Assembly: GCF_009847015.1 (NCBI RefSeq)
Contig: NZ_WVEM01000004.1
Location: 310,001 to 374,000, forward strand
Direction: 5' to 3'
From: Sunxiuqinia indica
GTDB lineage: Bacteria; Bacteroidota; Bacteroidia; Bacteroidales; Prolixibacteraceae
DNA: 64,000 bases
Position 1 is the first letter of the stretch, and each line of letters begins with the position of its first letter. Under the pieces are notes generated by a model. The model made no database searches. It saw only the letters and a list, made by a program, of their open reading frames with translations, and was not told the DNA's origin. Made by a program: the position numbers and the translations under genes. Shown one piece after another: positions 47,275 through 57,286 of this stretch.

Positions 47275-49068
47275 ATGAACCAAGACCTTTTTCAGGAATA
47301 CGAGAAATTTTTGACCTACGACCAGCAAAAGCTGGCAACTCTAAAAAAGCAAATCAGACAATTGGCGCTCTTTCGCTTTTTAGCATTTGTTGGAATTATT
47401 CTATCCCTAATTTACTTACCTAAAGTTTCAGGTTGGATCGCCTACCCGCTCGCAACAGCTGGCACCATACTATTTTTCTACTGGATTAAAGCTTTTCTGA
47501 AAAAGGAAAAAGGAAAAAAGCTCTTCTCCAATCTGGTGGATATCAACCAAAAAGAATTACTGGCTCTGGGTGAAGAATATAGTCAGTTCGAAAATGGAAA
47601 AGAATTTATCGATCCGCATCACCATTTTACTTTTGATTTGGACATTTTTGGCCCGGGATCATTGTTTCAATTTATTAACCGGACAGTTACTCAGTTGGGG
47701 AAAAAGAAACTGGCAGCATTTTTAAGTCAACCGGAAAAAGACATTACAACTCTGCAAGAAAGGCAAGCGGCTCTGGTCGACTTGGCGAAACACACAAGAT
47801 GGCGCCAGTTTTTTGCTGCCAAAGGGCATAGCCACGACGAAGAAGACTTTATCCTGCTGCAAAAAATCACTCAAAACGCAACCATTCAGAACCCGAAAAC
47901 GATCAAACGTTTGCTCATAATTCTTCCGATACTTTCGTTGGTTTCGTTCTTGGTTTGTCAATTCACCACCATTCCATGGGCACTGTTTATTTTATCATTA
48001 ATCATTAATGGCGGCGTATTGGTTTATTATCGAAAAACAATACAGTCATTTTACAAGCTATTTGGCAGTCAGTCTAAGTTATTGGCCAGATATCAGGAAT
48101 TGTTAATTCTTATCGAAGACAAAGAGTTCAGTTCAGCCAGATTGAAAGAGTTACAAAACAAGCTATCCTGCGAAAATAAAAAAGCGAGCACTCTAATCGA
48201 CAAGCTTCAGCGCATAATGGCTCGATTCGACTATCGCCAGGATATTATAGTGGGGCTTGCATTAAACGCTATTTTAATTTGGGATTTACGCTGCAGTTAT
48301 CAGCTTTACCAATGGCAAACGCACTATAAAAATTCAATCAACCTTTGGTTTGATGTGATTGCAGAATTTGATGCTTTATCAAGCCTTGCCAACTTAAATC
48401 ACAATCATCCGGAGTGGACGATTCCCAAGTTTGAAGATGGCGAGTTTCATGTTACAGCCAACGATCTGAAACATCCGCTGATCAAGTCGGCAAAATGCAT
48501 TGGTAATGATTTTCGGCAAAACGGTTTGGGGCAAATTGCGATAATCACCGGAGCAAACATGGCCGGGAAAAGCACGTTCCTGCGCACCATCGGTGTTAAC
48601 ATGATTCTTGCAATGAACGGCTGCCGGGTTAATGCCAGCTGGCTGAGCTTAAAACCCATTCAGCTTTTCACCAACATGCGAACGACCGATAACCTGCAAA
48701 ACGATGAATCATACTTTTTCGCCGAACTACAGCGGCTGAAAGCCATTTTGGATGAAATCAAGTCGGGACAGGAAGTTTTTGTTATTATTGATGAAATGCT
48801 GAAAGGAACCAATTCCGAGGACAAACTTTCCGGCTCCATCAAATTAATTGAGCAACTCATTAGTTTAAATGCTGTTGGCATTGTTGCAACACACGACCTT
48901 AAATTAACTTCGTTAGCAGAGACGTACTCAAAAAACGTCAGCAATAAGTGCTTCGAAATCCAACTGAATGACGACGAATTAATTTTTGACTACAAACTAA
49001 CCGATGGAGTTACGTCAACCATGAATGCCAACTTCCTGATGAAAAAGATGGGAATTATTCCAAACTAA
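47275..49068 (+). CDS. Membrane-associated MutS-like ATPase
   Basis: 597 residues. Two hydrophobic helices lie near the N terminus (~30-70) and two around 210-245. The C-terminal MutS ATPase domain has Walker A GANMAGKST (~428), the NMRTTDNLQNDESYFFAELQRL segment, Walker B VFVIIDEMLKGTNSEDK and ATHDLKL. It lacks the mismatch-binding domain of MutS and the Smr domain of MutS2. This Bacteroidota family is usually labelled 'DNA mismatch repair protein MutS', which is unlikely given the membrane helices. Confidence 0.85.
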   Translation: MNQDLFQEYEKFLTYDQQKLATLKKQIRQLALFRFLAFVGIILSLIYLPKVSGWIAYPLATAGTILFFYWIKAFLKKEKGKKLFSNLVDINQKELLALGEEYSQFENGKEFIDPHHHFTFDLDIFGPGSLFQFINRTVTQLGKKKLAAFLSQPEKDITTLQERQAALVDLAKHTRWRQFFAAKGHSHDEEDFILLQKITQNATIQNPKTIKRLLIILPILSLVSFLVCQFTTIPWALFILSLIINGGVLVYYRKTIQSFYKLFGSQSKLLARYQELLILIEDKEFSSARLKELQNKLSCENKKASTLIDKLQRIMARFDYRQDIIVGLALNAILIWDLRCSYQLYQWQTHYKNSINLWFDVIAEFDALSSLANLNHNHPEWTIPKFEDGEFHVTANDLKHPLIKSAKCIGNDFRQNGLGQIAIITGANMAGKSTFLRTIGVNMILAMNGCRVNASWLSLKPIQLFTNMRTTDNLQNDESYFFAELQRLKAILDEIKSGQEVFVIIDEMLKGTNSEDKLSGSIKLIEQLISLNAVGIVATHDLKLTSLAETYSKNVSNKCFEIQLNDDELIFDYKLTDGVTSTMNANFLMKKMGIIPN

Positions 49069-49071
49069 GCA

Positions 49072-50121
49072 TTATTTCTCTTCTTCTCCAATCGGATTCC
49101 ATCCTTGCGCTTGCAGTGGAATCTCGGCACCGGCTCCTGTTATCAGGTTCGTGCCCGAGCTTTCTTCAACAATATGCCCAATAATGGTAATGTCTGGATC
49201 ATTTTTAATCCGATCGTGATCAGTTAGTGGAATCGTAAAAAGGAGTTCGTAATCTTCACCACCATTCAACGCCGAAACCAATGGATTGATACTCAACTCA
49301 TCGGCAAACTTCCGGGTTTGATAATCCAACGGAATTTTCTCCTCATAAACACTACATCCAACTTTTGATGCTTTGCAAATATGAATCAGCTCCGAAGACA
49401 GACCATCTGAAATATCAATCATAGCAGTCGGTTTTACACCGATATTCTTCAGCGCACGAATCACGTCGCCACGAGCTTCAGGTTTCAACTGGCGTTGCAA
49501 AATATAGTCGTAGCCTTCGAGCTTGGGTTGCTCTTTCGGATTCACTTTAAACACCTCATTTTCGCGTTCCAGCAATTGCAGTCCCATGTAGGCACCACCC
49601 AAGTCACCCGATACACAAACCAGGTCGTTTAATTGAGCTCCGTTCCGGTAAATCAAATCCTCCTCTTTGGCAACACCAATCGCCGTTACACTAATGGTAA
49701 GTCCGGTTAAAGAGCTGGTTGTATCGCCACCAACCAAGTCAACTTTATATTGCTCACAGGCCAAGTGAATTCCGGCATAAAGTTCATCCACTGCTTCAAC
49801 CGAAAATTTATTGGAAATAGCAACCGAAACCGTAATTTGGGTGGGCGTAGCATTCATCGCAAAAACGTCAGACAAATTCACAACCACCGCTTTGTATCCT
49901 AAATGCCTCAAAGGCACATACATCAAATTAAAATGAATGCCTTCGGTTAGCAGGTCGGTCGTTACAACAGTATGTTGGTTTTCAAAGTGAAGAACAGCAG
50001 CATCATCACCAACTCCTTTCATCGTGCTTGGTTGCCGAAGCTGAATATTCTTCGTTAACCGTTCAATTAAACCAAATTCTCCTAATGTCGACAATGCTGT
50101 TTGTGTGCTTGTATTATCCAT
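49072..50121 (-). CDS. thiL: Thiamine-monophosphate kinase
   Basis: 349-residue ThiL, converting thiamine phosphate to the active diphosphate. Visible motifs: MKGVGDDAAVL (Mg-binding Asp), TTDLLTEGIHF, LVGGDTTSS and MIDISDGLSSEL. It is convergent with the MutS-like gene (3 bases between stops) and divergent from sufB. The other vitamin B1-related gene in the window, the YkoF-like one, is 42 kb away. Confidence 0.95.
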   Translation of the reverse strand: MDNTSTQTALSTLGEFGLIERLTKNIQLRQPSTMKGVGDDAAVLHFENQHTVVTTDLLTEGIHFNLMYVPLRHLGYKAVVVNLSDVFAMNATPTQITVSVAISNKFSVEAVDELYAGIHLACEQYKVDLVGGDTTSSLTGLTISVTAIGVAKEEDLIYRNGAQLNDLVCVSGDLGGAYMGLQLLERENEVFKVNPKEQPKLEGYDYILQRQLKPEARGDVIRALKNIGVKPTAMIDISDGLSSELIHICKASKVGCSVYEEKIPLDYQTRKFADELSINPLVSALNGGEDYELLFTIPLTDHDRIKNDPDITIIGHIVEESSGTNLITGAGAEIPLQAQGWNPIGEEEK

Positions 50122-50187
50122 GTTTTAAATATCAGACCTTTGAGTGTGTATATACTGCTTTCAACTGCAAAAATAGCTTTACTTGCT

Positions 50188-50195
50188 TATCTTTG
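50188..50195 (+). promoter_or_regulatory. -7 promoter element of the suf operon
   Basis: TATCTTTG fits TAnnTTTG, 73 bases before the sufB ATG. The -33 region is weak. No iron or Fe-S regulator site was recognised. Confidence 0.5.
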
Positions 50196-50268
50196 CAATT
50201 AATTTAAACAGTCTATTTTATCGTTTGTTAATACAAGCGTACAATTAGAACGAACTAAATAGAGGGAT

Positions 50269-51714
50269 ATGGAAGAACAAGATAAGATTTTACACGAGGT
50301 AACCTCGCAAGAATATAAATTTGGATTCGTCTCGGATTTTGAGTCGGACTCCATTCCTAAAGGACTGAGCGAAGATGTAATACGACTAATTTCGGCCAAG
50401 AAAAACGAACCGGAATTCATGTTGAATTTTCGGTTGGATGCTTATCGAAAATGGTTGGAAATGCCAATGCCCGACTGGGCATATTTAAAAGTTCCGCCAA
50501 TCGATTTTCAGGAGATCATTTACTATTCAGCTCCAAAGAAAAAACCACAGTATGAAAGTTTGGATGAAGTAGATCCTGATTTGTTAGAGACATTTAGCAA
50601 ACTGGGTATTCCTTTGGAAGAGCAAAAAGTGTTGGCCGGAGTTGCCGTTGATGCTGTAATCGACAGTGTTTCAGTAAAAACAACATTTAAGGAAACATTG
50701 GCTGAAAAGGGAGTCATCTTCTGTTCATTCAGTGAAGCAGTGTTGGAACACCCTGACCTGGTTAAGAAATATCTGGGAATGTCAGTTCCTACATCAGATA
50801 ATTTCTTCGCGGCATTAAACTCAGCGGTTTTCTCTGATGGGTCATTCTGCTACATACCAAAAGGAGTTCGCTGTCCGATGGAGCTTTCAACTTATTTCCG
50901 TATCAATGCTGCCGGGACCGGACAGTTTGAGCGTACTTTGATCATTGCTGAAGACGACAGTTATGTGAGCTATCTGGAAGGATGTACAGCACCAATGCGC
51001 GATGAGAACCAGCTTCATGCAGCAGTAGTTGAAATTATTGCACTCGACAGAGCCGAAGTAAAATACTCAACCGTACAAAACTGGTATCCGGGAAATAAAG
51101 AAGGGAAAGGCGGAGTTTACAACTTTGTAACCAAACGTGGCATTTGCCGTGGTGAGTCTTCAAAAATTAGCTGGACTCAAGTCGAAACCGGTTCAGCAAT
51201 CACCTGGAAATATCCAAGTTGCATTTTGATGGGCGATAATTCGGTTGGCGAGTTTAACTCGGTTGCGTTAACCAACAACCATCAGCAAGCCGACACCGGG
51301 ACTAAAATGGTACACATTGGAAAAAACACCAAGAGTACCATCATCTCTAAAGGTATTTCAGCCGGGGTTAGCGACAACTCTTATCGTGGTTTGGTAAAAG
51401 TATTGCCCGGTGCTATCAATTCGCGAAATTTTAGCCAGTGCGACTCCTTGCTTTTAGGTTCAACTTGTGGTGCACACACTTTTCCCTACATCGAAGTGGG
51501 TAATAAGTCATCCATTGTTGAGCACGAAGCAACCACCTCAAAAATTGGTGAAGATCAAATTTTCTATTGCAACCAGCGAGGCATTTCAACCGAAGATGCC
51601 ATTGGAATGATTGTGAATGGATATGCAAAAGAGGTGCTGAATAAATTGCCAATGGAGTTTGCTGTTGAAGCACAAAAACTACTAGCTATCAGCCTTGAGG
51701 GAAGTGTTGGATAA
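50269..51714 (+). CDS. sufB: Fe-S cluster assembly scaffold SufB
   Basis: 481-residue SufB of the SufBC2D complex, on which Fe-S clusters are built. It has the conserved [55 protein letters not shown] and the C-terminal CNQRGIS region. It is the first gene of sufBCDS; no sufA, sufE or sufU lies in the window. Confidence 0.97.
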   Translation: MEEQDKILHEVTSQEYKFGFVSDFESDSIPKGLSEDVIRLISAKKNEPEFMLNFRLDAYRKWLEMPMPDWAYLKVPPIDFQEIIYYSAPKKKPQYESLDEVDPDLLETFSKLGIPLEEQKVLAGVAVDAVIDSVSVKTTFKETLAEKGVIFCSFSEAVLEHPDLVKKYLGMSVPTSDNFFAALNSAVFSDGSFCYIPKGVRCPMELSTYFRINAAGTGQFERTLIIAEDDSYVSYLEGCTAPMRDENQLHAAVVEIIALDRAEVKYSTVQNWYPGNKEGKGGVYNFVTKRGICRGESSKISWTQVETGSAITWKYPSCILMGDNSVGEFNSVALTNNHQQADTGTKMVHIGKNTKSTIISKGISAGVSDNSYRGLVKVLPGAINSRNFSQCDSLLLGSTCGAHTFPYIEVGNKSSIVEHEATTSKIGEDQIFYCNQRGISTEDAIGMIVNGYAKEVLNKLPMEFAVEAQKLLAISLEGSVG

Positions 51715-51790
51715 TCTTGAATATTAATATAAAATTTTGAGTTTGTTCCGACAAGGAGCGCAAAACTCAGAACTCGAAACTACAGAAAAT

Positions 51791-52540
51791 ATGCTTACAA
51801 TAAAGAATTTAAGAGTTGCTGTTGAAGGGAAAGAAATCCTGAAGGGAATCAACCTTGAAATTAAAGCTGGCGAAGTACATGCCATTATGGGACCCAACGG
51901 TTCCGGGAAAAGTACGCTCGGCAATGTGCTGGCCGGAAAAGAAGAGTACGAAGTTTTAGACGGAGAAGTGATATACGAAGGCGAAGACTTGTTGGAACGC
52001 TCGGCTGAAGACCGTGCCCGGATGGGATTGTTCTTAGGTTTTCAATATCCTGTTGAAATTCCGGGAGTACCAATGGTCAACTTCATAAAAACATCGGTTA
52101 ACGAACACCGCAAGTACAAGGGATTAGAGCCCTTAACAGCAGGTGAGTTTTTGAAGCTGATGCGTGAAAAGAAAGAACTGGTACATCTTGATTCTCAGCT
52201 GACGAACCGCTCGGTAAACGAAGGATTCTCGGGTGGAGAGAAAAAGAAAAATGAAATTTTCCAAATGGCGATGCTGGAACCCAAATTAGCGATTTTGGAC
52301 GAGACCGATTCTGGTTTGGATATTGATGCCTTGAAAGTTGTTTCTGACGGTGTTAATGCCTTGAAAGATCCAAGTCGGTCAACCATTGTTATCACCCACT
52401 ATCAGCGTTTGCTCGACTACATTGTACCCGACTTTGTTCATGTATTGTACCAAGGGAGAATTGTAAAATCAGCCGGAAAAGAACTGGCGTTGGAATTGGA
52501 AGAAAAAGGATACGATTGGCTTAAAACAGAAAATGTATGA
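51791..52540 (+). CDS. sufC: Fe-S assembly ATPase SufC
   Basis: 250-residue ABC-type ATPase of the SufBCD complex. Walker A is GPNGSGKST, the signature FSGGEKKKNE, and Walker B LAILDETDSGLD, all typical of SufC. The ATG at 51791 was preferred over one at 51737 because the family starts with MLTIKNL. The stop overlaps the sufD start (ATGA). Confidence 0.97.
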   Translation: MLTIKNLRVAVEGKEILKGINLEIKAGEVHAIMGPNGSGKSTLGNVLAGKEEYEVLDGEVIYEGEDLLERSAEDRARMGLFLGFQYPVEIPGVPMVNFIKTSVNEHRKYKGLEPLTAGEFLKLMREKKELVHLDSQLTNRSVNEGFSGGEKKKNEIFQMAMLEPKLAILDETDSGLDIDALKVVSDGVNALKDPSRSTIVITHYQRLLDYIVPDFVHVLYQGRIVKSAGKELALELEEKGYDWLKTENV

Positions 52541-53898
52541 CATTGACCGCAAAAAAGATAGCGCTTAGCGAAAAATATACGGAGCTGTTTTATGCAAACC
52601 AAAGTAAGTTGGATGAAGATTCATCGAACTTGTTTAACCGCATGCGTGAAATTGCTTTCAAGCGTTTTGAAAAAGCCGGAATTCCCGGATTCAAAAACGA
52701 AAACTACAAATACACCAACCTCGAACGAGTATTTGGCAAAAATTATCGACATGTTTTCGAATACGAGAAAGTTGATGTTGATCTGAATGAAGCATTTCGT
52801 TGCGACGTTCCTCAACTGGACACGCATGTTGTGCTTTTAGTAAACGGATGGTATTACGCTAAAAATCAACCTCTGGAAAACTTACCCAAAGGCGTGGTGG
52901 TTGGCAGCATCAAACAAATTGCCAACGAAAAACCCGAATTGGTAGAAAGCTACCTAAACCGTCAGGCTGGTTTGTCTGACGACCCGATGGTAGCCTTAAA
53001 CACCGCTTTTGCACAGGATGGCTTTTTCATGTATGTGCCCGATCATGTTGTTTTCGAAAGACCGGTTCAGGTCATTAACATTATGCGATCTGAAGATCCT
53101 GTTTTCACAACGCAGCGAAATTTGATTGTTGCCGGGAAAAATAGTCAGACCAAAGTCGTATTCTGTGATCACACCATGAGCGATTGTGAGTTTTTGGCCA
53201 ACAATGTTACAGAAGTATTTGTAGGGGATGATGCAGTTGTTGATGTTTACACCATTCAGAACCAAAACAATAAAGCAAACTCGGTCAACTCATCGTTTTT
53301 CAAACAAGGAGCAAATTCAAACTTGTTAACAAGTGTTGCAACCCTGCATGGAGGTTTGATCCGCAATAACCTGAAAGTTGAATTTGCAGGAGAACATGCA
53401 GAAGCCAACGTTTATGGCATCTCGTTTACCGATAAAAAACAGCATGTTGACAATTACACCAACATTGAGCATGCTCAGCCAAATTGCTTGAGTAATCAGG
53501 TGTATAAAAATGTGTTAGATGAAGATTCTGTTGGAGCTTTCACCGGACGGATTCATGTGGTTCGCGATGCGCAAAAGACCAATGCGTTTCAGCGAAATAA
53601 TAATGTGTTGCTAACCGACTCGGCTCAAATGAACACGAAACCTCAGCTGATTATTGATGCTGATGATGTGAAATGTAGCCACGGTGCCACTATCGGACAA
53701 ATTGATGAAGATGCTTTGTTTTACCTGCGCGCCCGGGGAATCGGTGAAGACGATGCCCGAATGATGTTGATGAACGCCTTTGCACACGAAGTGGTGCAAA
53801 AGATCCGCATCGAACCACTTCGCGATCGTATTGACGAACTGGTTGAAAAGCGACTCAAAGGAGAATTGGCGAAATGCCACTCTTGTGATAAGAATTAA
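52537..53898 (+). CDS. sufD: Fe-S cluster assembly protein SufD
   Basis: 453-residue SufD, the paralogue of SufB in the SufBC2D complex. The N-terminal helices contain EKAGIPGFKNENYKYTNL. The beta-helix core includes GAFTGRIHVVRDAQKTNAFQRNNNVLL, and the C terminus LFYLRARGIGEDDARMMLMNAFA is diagnostic. It overlaps sufC by 4 bases. A terminator-like hairpin separates it from sufS. Confidence 0.97.
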   Translation: MTLTAKKIALSEKYTELFYANQSKLDEDSSNLFNRMREIAFKRFEKAGIPGFKNENYKYTNLERVFGKNYRHVFEYEKVDVDLNEAFRCDVPQLDTHVVLLVNGWYYAKNQPLENLPKGVVVGSIKQIANEKPELVESYLNRQAGLSDDPMVALNTAFAQDGFFMYVPDHVVFERPVQVINIMRSEDPVFTTQRNLIVAGKNSQTKVVFCDHTMSDCEFLANNVTEVFVGDDAVVDVYTIQNQNNKANSVNSSFFKQGANSNLLTSVATLHGGLIRNNLKVEFAGEHAEANVYGISFTDKKQHVDNYTNIEHAQPNCLSNQVYKNVLDEDSVGAFTGRIHVVRDAQKTNAFQRNNNVLLTDSAQMNTKPQLIIDADDVKCSHGATIGQIDEDALFYLRARGIGEDDARMMLMNAFAHEVVQKIRIEPLRDRIDELVEKRLKGELAKCHSCDKN

Positions 53899-53912
53899 TT
53901 CGAAATATTTTT

Positions 53913-53944
53913 AAGCGGGAGTTTTTTACTCCCGCTTCTTTTTT
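53913..53944 (+). terminator. Terminator-like hairpin between sufD and sufS
   Basis: 10-bp perfect stem AAGCGGGAGT / ACTCCCGCTT with a 5-T loop, followed by T-rich TCTTTTTT. It lies 14 bases after sufD and ends 12 bases before the sufS ATG. No separate promoter fits in this gap, so sufS may depend on readthrough. Confidence 0.8.
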
Positions 53945-53956
53945 AACTGATATACC

Positions 53957-55177
53957 ATGACACTCGATATTGCCAACATACGAAAAGATTTTCCTATACT
54001 CGACCAAAAAGTTTACAATAAACCTTTGATTTATTTCGACAGCGCAGCTTCCTCGCAGAAGCCGTTGTGTGTCCTTAAAAAAGAGGAACAGCTGCATGTC
54101 GAGTATTATGGCAATATCCATCGGGGAGCTCATTACTTAGCCGACCAGGCAACAAACGATTACGAAGCTGTTCGTGACTTGGTCAAAGATTTTATTCATG
54201 CCAAGTCAAGAGAACAAATCATTTTCACCAAGGGAACTACGGAAAGCATTAACCTGGTTGCCTTTTCGTATGGCGAGGCTTTTGTTGCCAAAGGCGACGA
54301 GATTATTGTTACAGAAATGGAGCATCATGCCAATATTGTTCCGTGGCAAATGATGGCTGAACGAAAAGGAGCTAAGATTGTAAAACTCCCCTTTGCTGAT
54401 GACGGCCGGCTGGAGATTGAACTGCTGGATCAGCTGATCACTGAAAAAACCAAGCTGATAGCAGTTGCTCATGTGTCAAACACACTGGGTACGATCAATC
54501 CGGTAAAAGAGATCATTAGTAAAGCTCATGCAAAGGGAGTAAAAGTGTTGGTTGATGGCGCACAGGCCATGTCTCACCTTAAAGTTGATGTGCAGGAGTT
54601 AGATGCTGATTTCTATGTTTTCTCGGCACACAAAATCTATGGTCCGAACGGTGTTGGCATAATGTATGGAAAAAAAGAATTACTCAGTCAAATGCCGCCC
54701 TACCAAGGTGGTGGGGAAATGATTTCGCAGGTGACCTTTGAAAAAACAACCTATAATGAACTTCCTTATAAGTTTGAGGCCGGGACTCCACACATTACCG
54801 GAGTAATTGCCTTTGGAGAGGCCATCCGGTATTTGCAAAACCTCAATATTGAAGAGGTGGCCACCTATGAACATCAACTGCTGGACTATGCCACAGGCAA
54901 GTTGCTCGAAATTCCGGGCATGCAGATTTATGGTACGCAAAAAGAAAAGTCGGGCGCAATCACCTTCAATATTGAAGGCATCCATCCTTTCGACTTGGGA
55001 ACCATGCTGGACAAAATGGGCATTGCCGTGCGCACCGGACGACTGTGTGCTGATCCGGTGATGGACCACTACCAGCAACCGGCCATGATTCGAATCTCCT
55101 TCGCCGTTTACAATACACTGGAGGAAATTGATCAGTTTATTGATGCCTTGAAGAAGTTGGTGGCGATGTTGGGGTAG
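53957..55177 (+). CDS. sufS: Cysteine desulfurase SufS
   Basis: 406-residue group II cysteine desulfurase that supplies sulfur to SufBCD. The PLP Lys is K226 in SAHKIYGPNG and the persulfide Cys is C364 in RTGRLCAD, the same numbering as in E. coli SufS as I recall. DSAASSQKP near the N terminus is typical. It is the last gene of the suf group. Confidence 0.97.
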   Translation: MTLDIANIRKDFPILDQKVYNKPLIYFDSAASSQKPLCVLKKEEQLHVEYYGNIHRGAHYLADQATNDYEAVRDLVKDFIHAKSREQIIFTKGTTESINLVAFSYGEAFVAKGDEIIVTEMEHHANIVPWQMMAERKGAKIVKLPFADDGRLEIELLDQLITEKTKLIAVAHVSNTLGTINPVKEIISKAHAKGVKVLVDGAQAMSHLKVDVQELDADFYVFSAHKIYGPNGVGIMYGKKELLSQMPPYQGGGEMISQVTFEKTTYNELPYKFEAGTPHITGVIAFGEAIRYLQNLNIEEVATYEHQLLDYATGKLLEIPGMQIYGTQKEKSGAITFNIEGIHPFDLGTMLDKMGIAVRTGRLCADPVMDHYQQPAMIRISFAVYNTLEEIDQFIDALKKLVAMLG

Positions 55178-55197
55178 CGCAAAACAACAACTGGAGT

Positions 55198-57264
55198 TTA
55201 GTCCGATAAAACCATCAATTTAACGGTGAAGTCATCCAGATACATTTCAGCTTGCTCTGGATTGAAAATATAAATCTTCAGCACCGAACCTGGCTTTATT
55301 TTATCCAAATCAATTTGCTCGTTGATGTAGACAGGCATCCAATTCCCAAATGACTTCATTTGATTTTTGAACGAAATTCCCTTCCAAAGAGCATGTTCGT
55401 CTTCACGCTCTGCCGAAATAACAAAAGATGGATCAGCATCATCAATCAGATTTATGTAGAAAGTTGATTCGATGATCAGTTGATGCAAATTTTCTAAATT
55501 TAAACTATCCAGCTCAATGGTTATCGTTGAAGAATATCCGTCTACCCGGGAAGAAAAACTGCCCGAATAAACATACTGTTCATCCTTTTGAAAACCTGAC
55601 CAAACAGAATTAGCTGACTCAAAATTGTTAGTAGACTGGAAGACCACATCAGGCTCTCTGAATTCTTCAATTCGGAAAAGCTGGATGTTTAAAACTGAAT
55701 CGTCAAAAACGACTTCCCCCGCTTGCTTTTCTTGCGCATAGAACGGCAAATTTTGTTTTGTCAAATTACTCAGATAGCTGGTGTACCAATTCTTCAACAC
55801 AAAAACAGGAACTCCGGGAATGGTATCTGTTGGTTCAAATTCAGAATAAGTATAAAACTTACAAACTGAATCGTCTTGAAACCCATCAAGATATTTAGCC
55901 ACATTTTTCTGTACCTGATCTGTAATGACGATACAAGGTTCTGTTCTGGATAAAAGTTGCTCCTTTATGATTCGTTCTTGTTTCCTGAAATTGATCTTCC
56001 GGGCATACGCAATCATTTTTATTGGCCCTATCAATAAGACCAGAAGAAACAAACATGTAAATCCAACTACCTTCCATTTAGACTTATTAAACACGAACCA
56101 AATCAGCAAAGCGGTGAGTAGTAGAAGGTAGACTGTCCAACTTGTTTCATACTTCATCAAAATAGAAATGGCGAAAACGACCAAGGTGATCAGGATTAAT
56201 CGTAAAGGTGCTTTCTCCTTCAGAAACAGTTCTTTCATTGCCAATGCTGCAGCAATGGCGGCAATTGGAACAATAAATAAATAGTGACGCGGATCGAGAC
56301 ACATCGGTGAGTAACTTGTTACCGAAATACTCATAAAGTTGGAAGACAACAGTAAAACAATTGCCGAACCAATAAAAAAAGAAGTCTCATCATTCAGCAG
56401 AAAAAACCTTCTACGAAATGTTCTTCCTGGCAAGGCAAGCAGCAACATGAATGGAACAATCATGGCGTGTTTAATCAACAACAGCACAAACTCGTACGAA
56501 ATTCGCTTTAAAGTGAACAGGAAAGGTTGCTCTGAGTAACTGCACAAATTGAGGTAACTGTTTTGATAAATGGACTGAAACCGAACAAAAGCCTGCCCGG
56601 CATTAACCTGCCAAAAAGCCAGATATGAGCCAAGCAGCGACGCAAAAAACAGGGCAAAATAAGCCCAAAACTTGAGGTTCTTTTTTGCAATCAAGTCAGC
56701 AACCAAATAATACCCCAGCAACGGGAAAAGTAAAATAATAGTTCCTTTGGTATTAAAGCCCAAAAACAAACTAAATGCAGCTGCAAAAGCATACCAGCCA
56801 ATGGAGAGATTGCTTCTTCTATACTTAAATTGAAAAATAAAAAAGACTGTCAGTAAAGCAAAAAACGCTACAAATGAGTCAGGCATCAATTTATCCGAAT
56901 AAAACAATGTCCACGAACTCAAACTAAAAAGTGCCAGCCCAATCGTAATAATTGCGGGTTTCTCCTTCTTTAAAATGAAGAATATAAGCAGCGAACTAAC
57001 AATTGTTACCAATAATGCGGGAAGTGCTGACGCAAAATCATTAATCCCAAAAAGCTGATAGGACAAACTCGTTAGTCCGATTAAAGTAATTCGAAATGAA
57101 AAATGATCTTCAGCGTTAAAAATGCCATTTGTCAAATCGTTGGCCAGCTTCGCGTAATGTAAATCATCGTATCCGAAATGGCCTAGGTAACCCCAAGAAT
57201 GGTGTAGAATCAGAACTCCCACGAATCCAAGTAATATCAGCAATTTTATAGTTTGATCTTTCAC
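55198..57264 (-). CDS. GT-C-fold membrane glycosyltransferase-like protein
   Basis: 688 residues. The first ~420 residues carry about 11-13 membrane helices. The acidic D33-D34 pair in FGYDDLHYAKL after the first helix matches the catalytic loop of GT39/ArnT-type enzymes, which use polyprenyl-phosphate sugars. The C-terminal ~200 residues are extracytoplasmic and beta-rich, resembling a carbohydrate-binding module (TIELDSLNLENLHQLIIES). The sugar and acceptor are unknown. It follows the SGNH gene by 22 bases. Confidence 0.78.
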   Translation of the reverse strand: MKDQTIKLLILLGFVGVLILHHSWGYLGHFGYDDLHYAKLANDLTNGIFNAEDHFSFRITLIGLTSLSYQLFGINDFASALPALLVTIVSSLLIFFILKKEKPAIITIGLALFSLSSWTLFYSDKLMPDSFVAFFALLTVFFIFQFKYRRSNLSIGWYAFAAAFSLFLGFNTKGTIILLFPLLGYYLVADLIAKKNLKFWAYFALFFASLLGSYLAFWQVNAGQAFVRFQSIYQNSYLNLCSYSEQPFLFTLKRISYEFVLLLIKHAMIVPFMLLLALPGRTFRRRFFLLNDETSFFIGSAIVLLLSSNFMSISVTSYSPMCLDPRHYLFIVPIAAIAAALAMKELFLKEKAPLRLILITLVVFAISILMKYETSWTVYLLLLTALLIWFVFNKSKWKVVGFTCLFLLVLLIGPIKMIAYARKINFRKQERIIKEQLLSRTEPCIVITDQVQKNVAKYLDGFQDDSVCKFYTYSEFEPTDTIPGVPVFVLKNWYTSYLSNLTKQNLPFYAQEKQAGEVVFDDSVLNIQLFRIEEFREPDVVFQSTNNFESANSVWSGFQKDEQYVYSGSFSSRVDGYSSTITIELDSLNLENLHQLIIESTFYINLIDDADPSFVISAEREDEHALWKGISFKNQMKSFGNWMPVYINEQIDLDKIKPGSVLKIYIFNPEQAEMYLDDFTVKLMVLSD

Positions 57265-57286
57265 TCTCCTTTAGTTTCAAATATTA

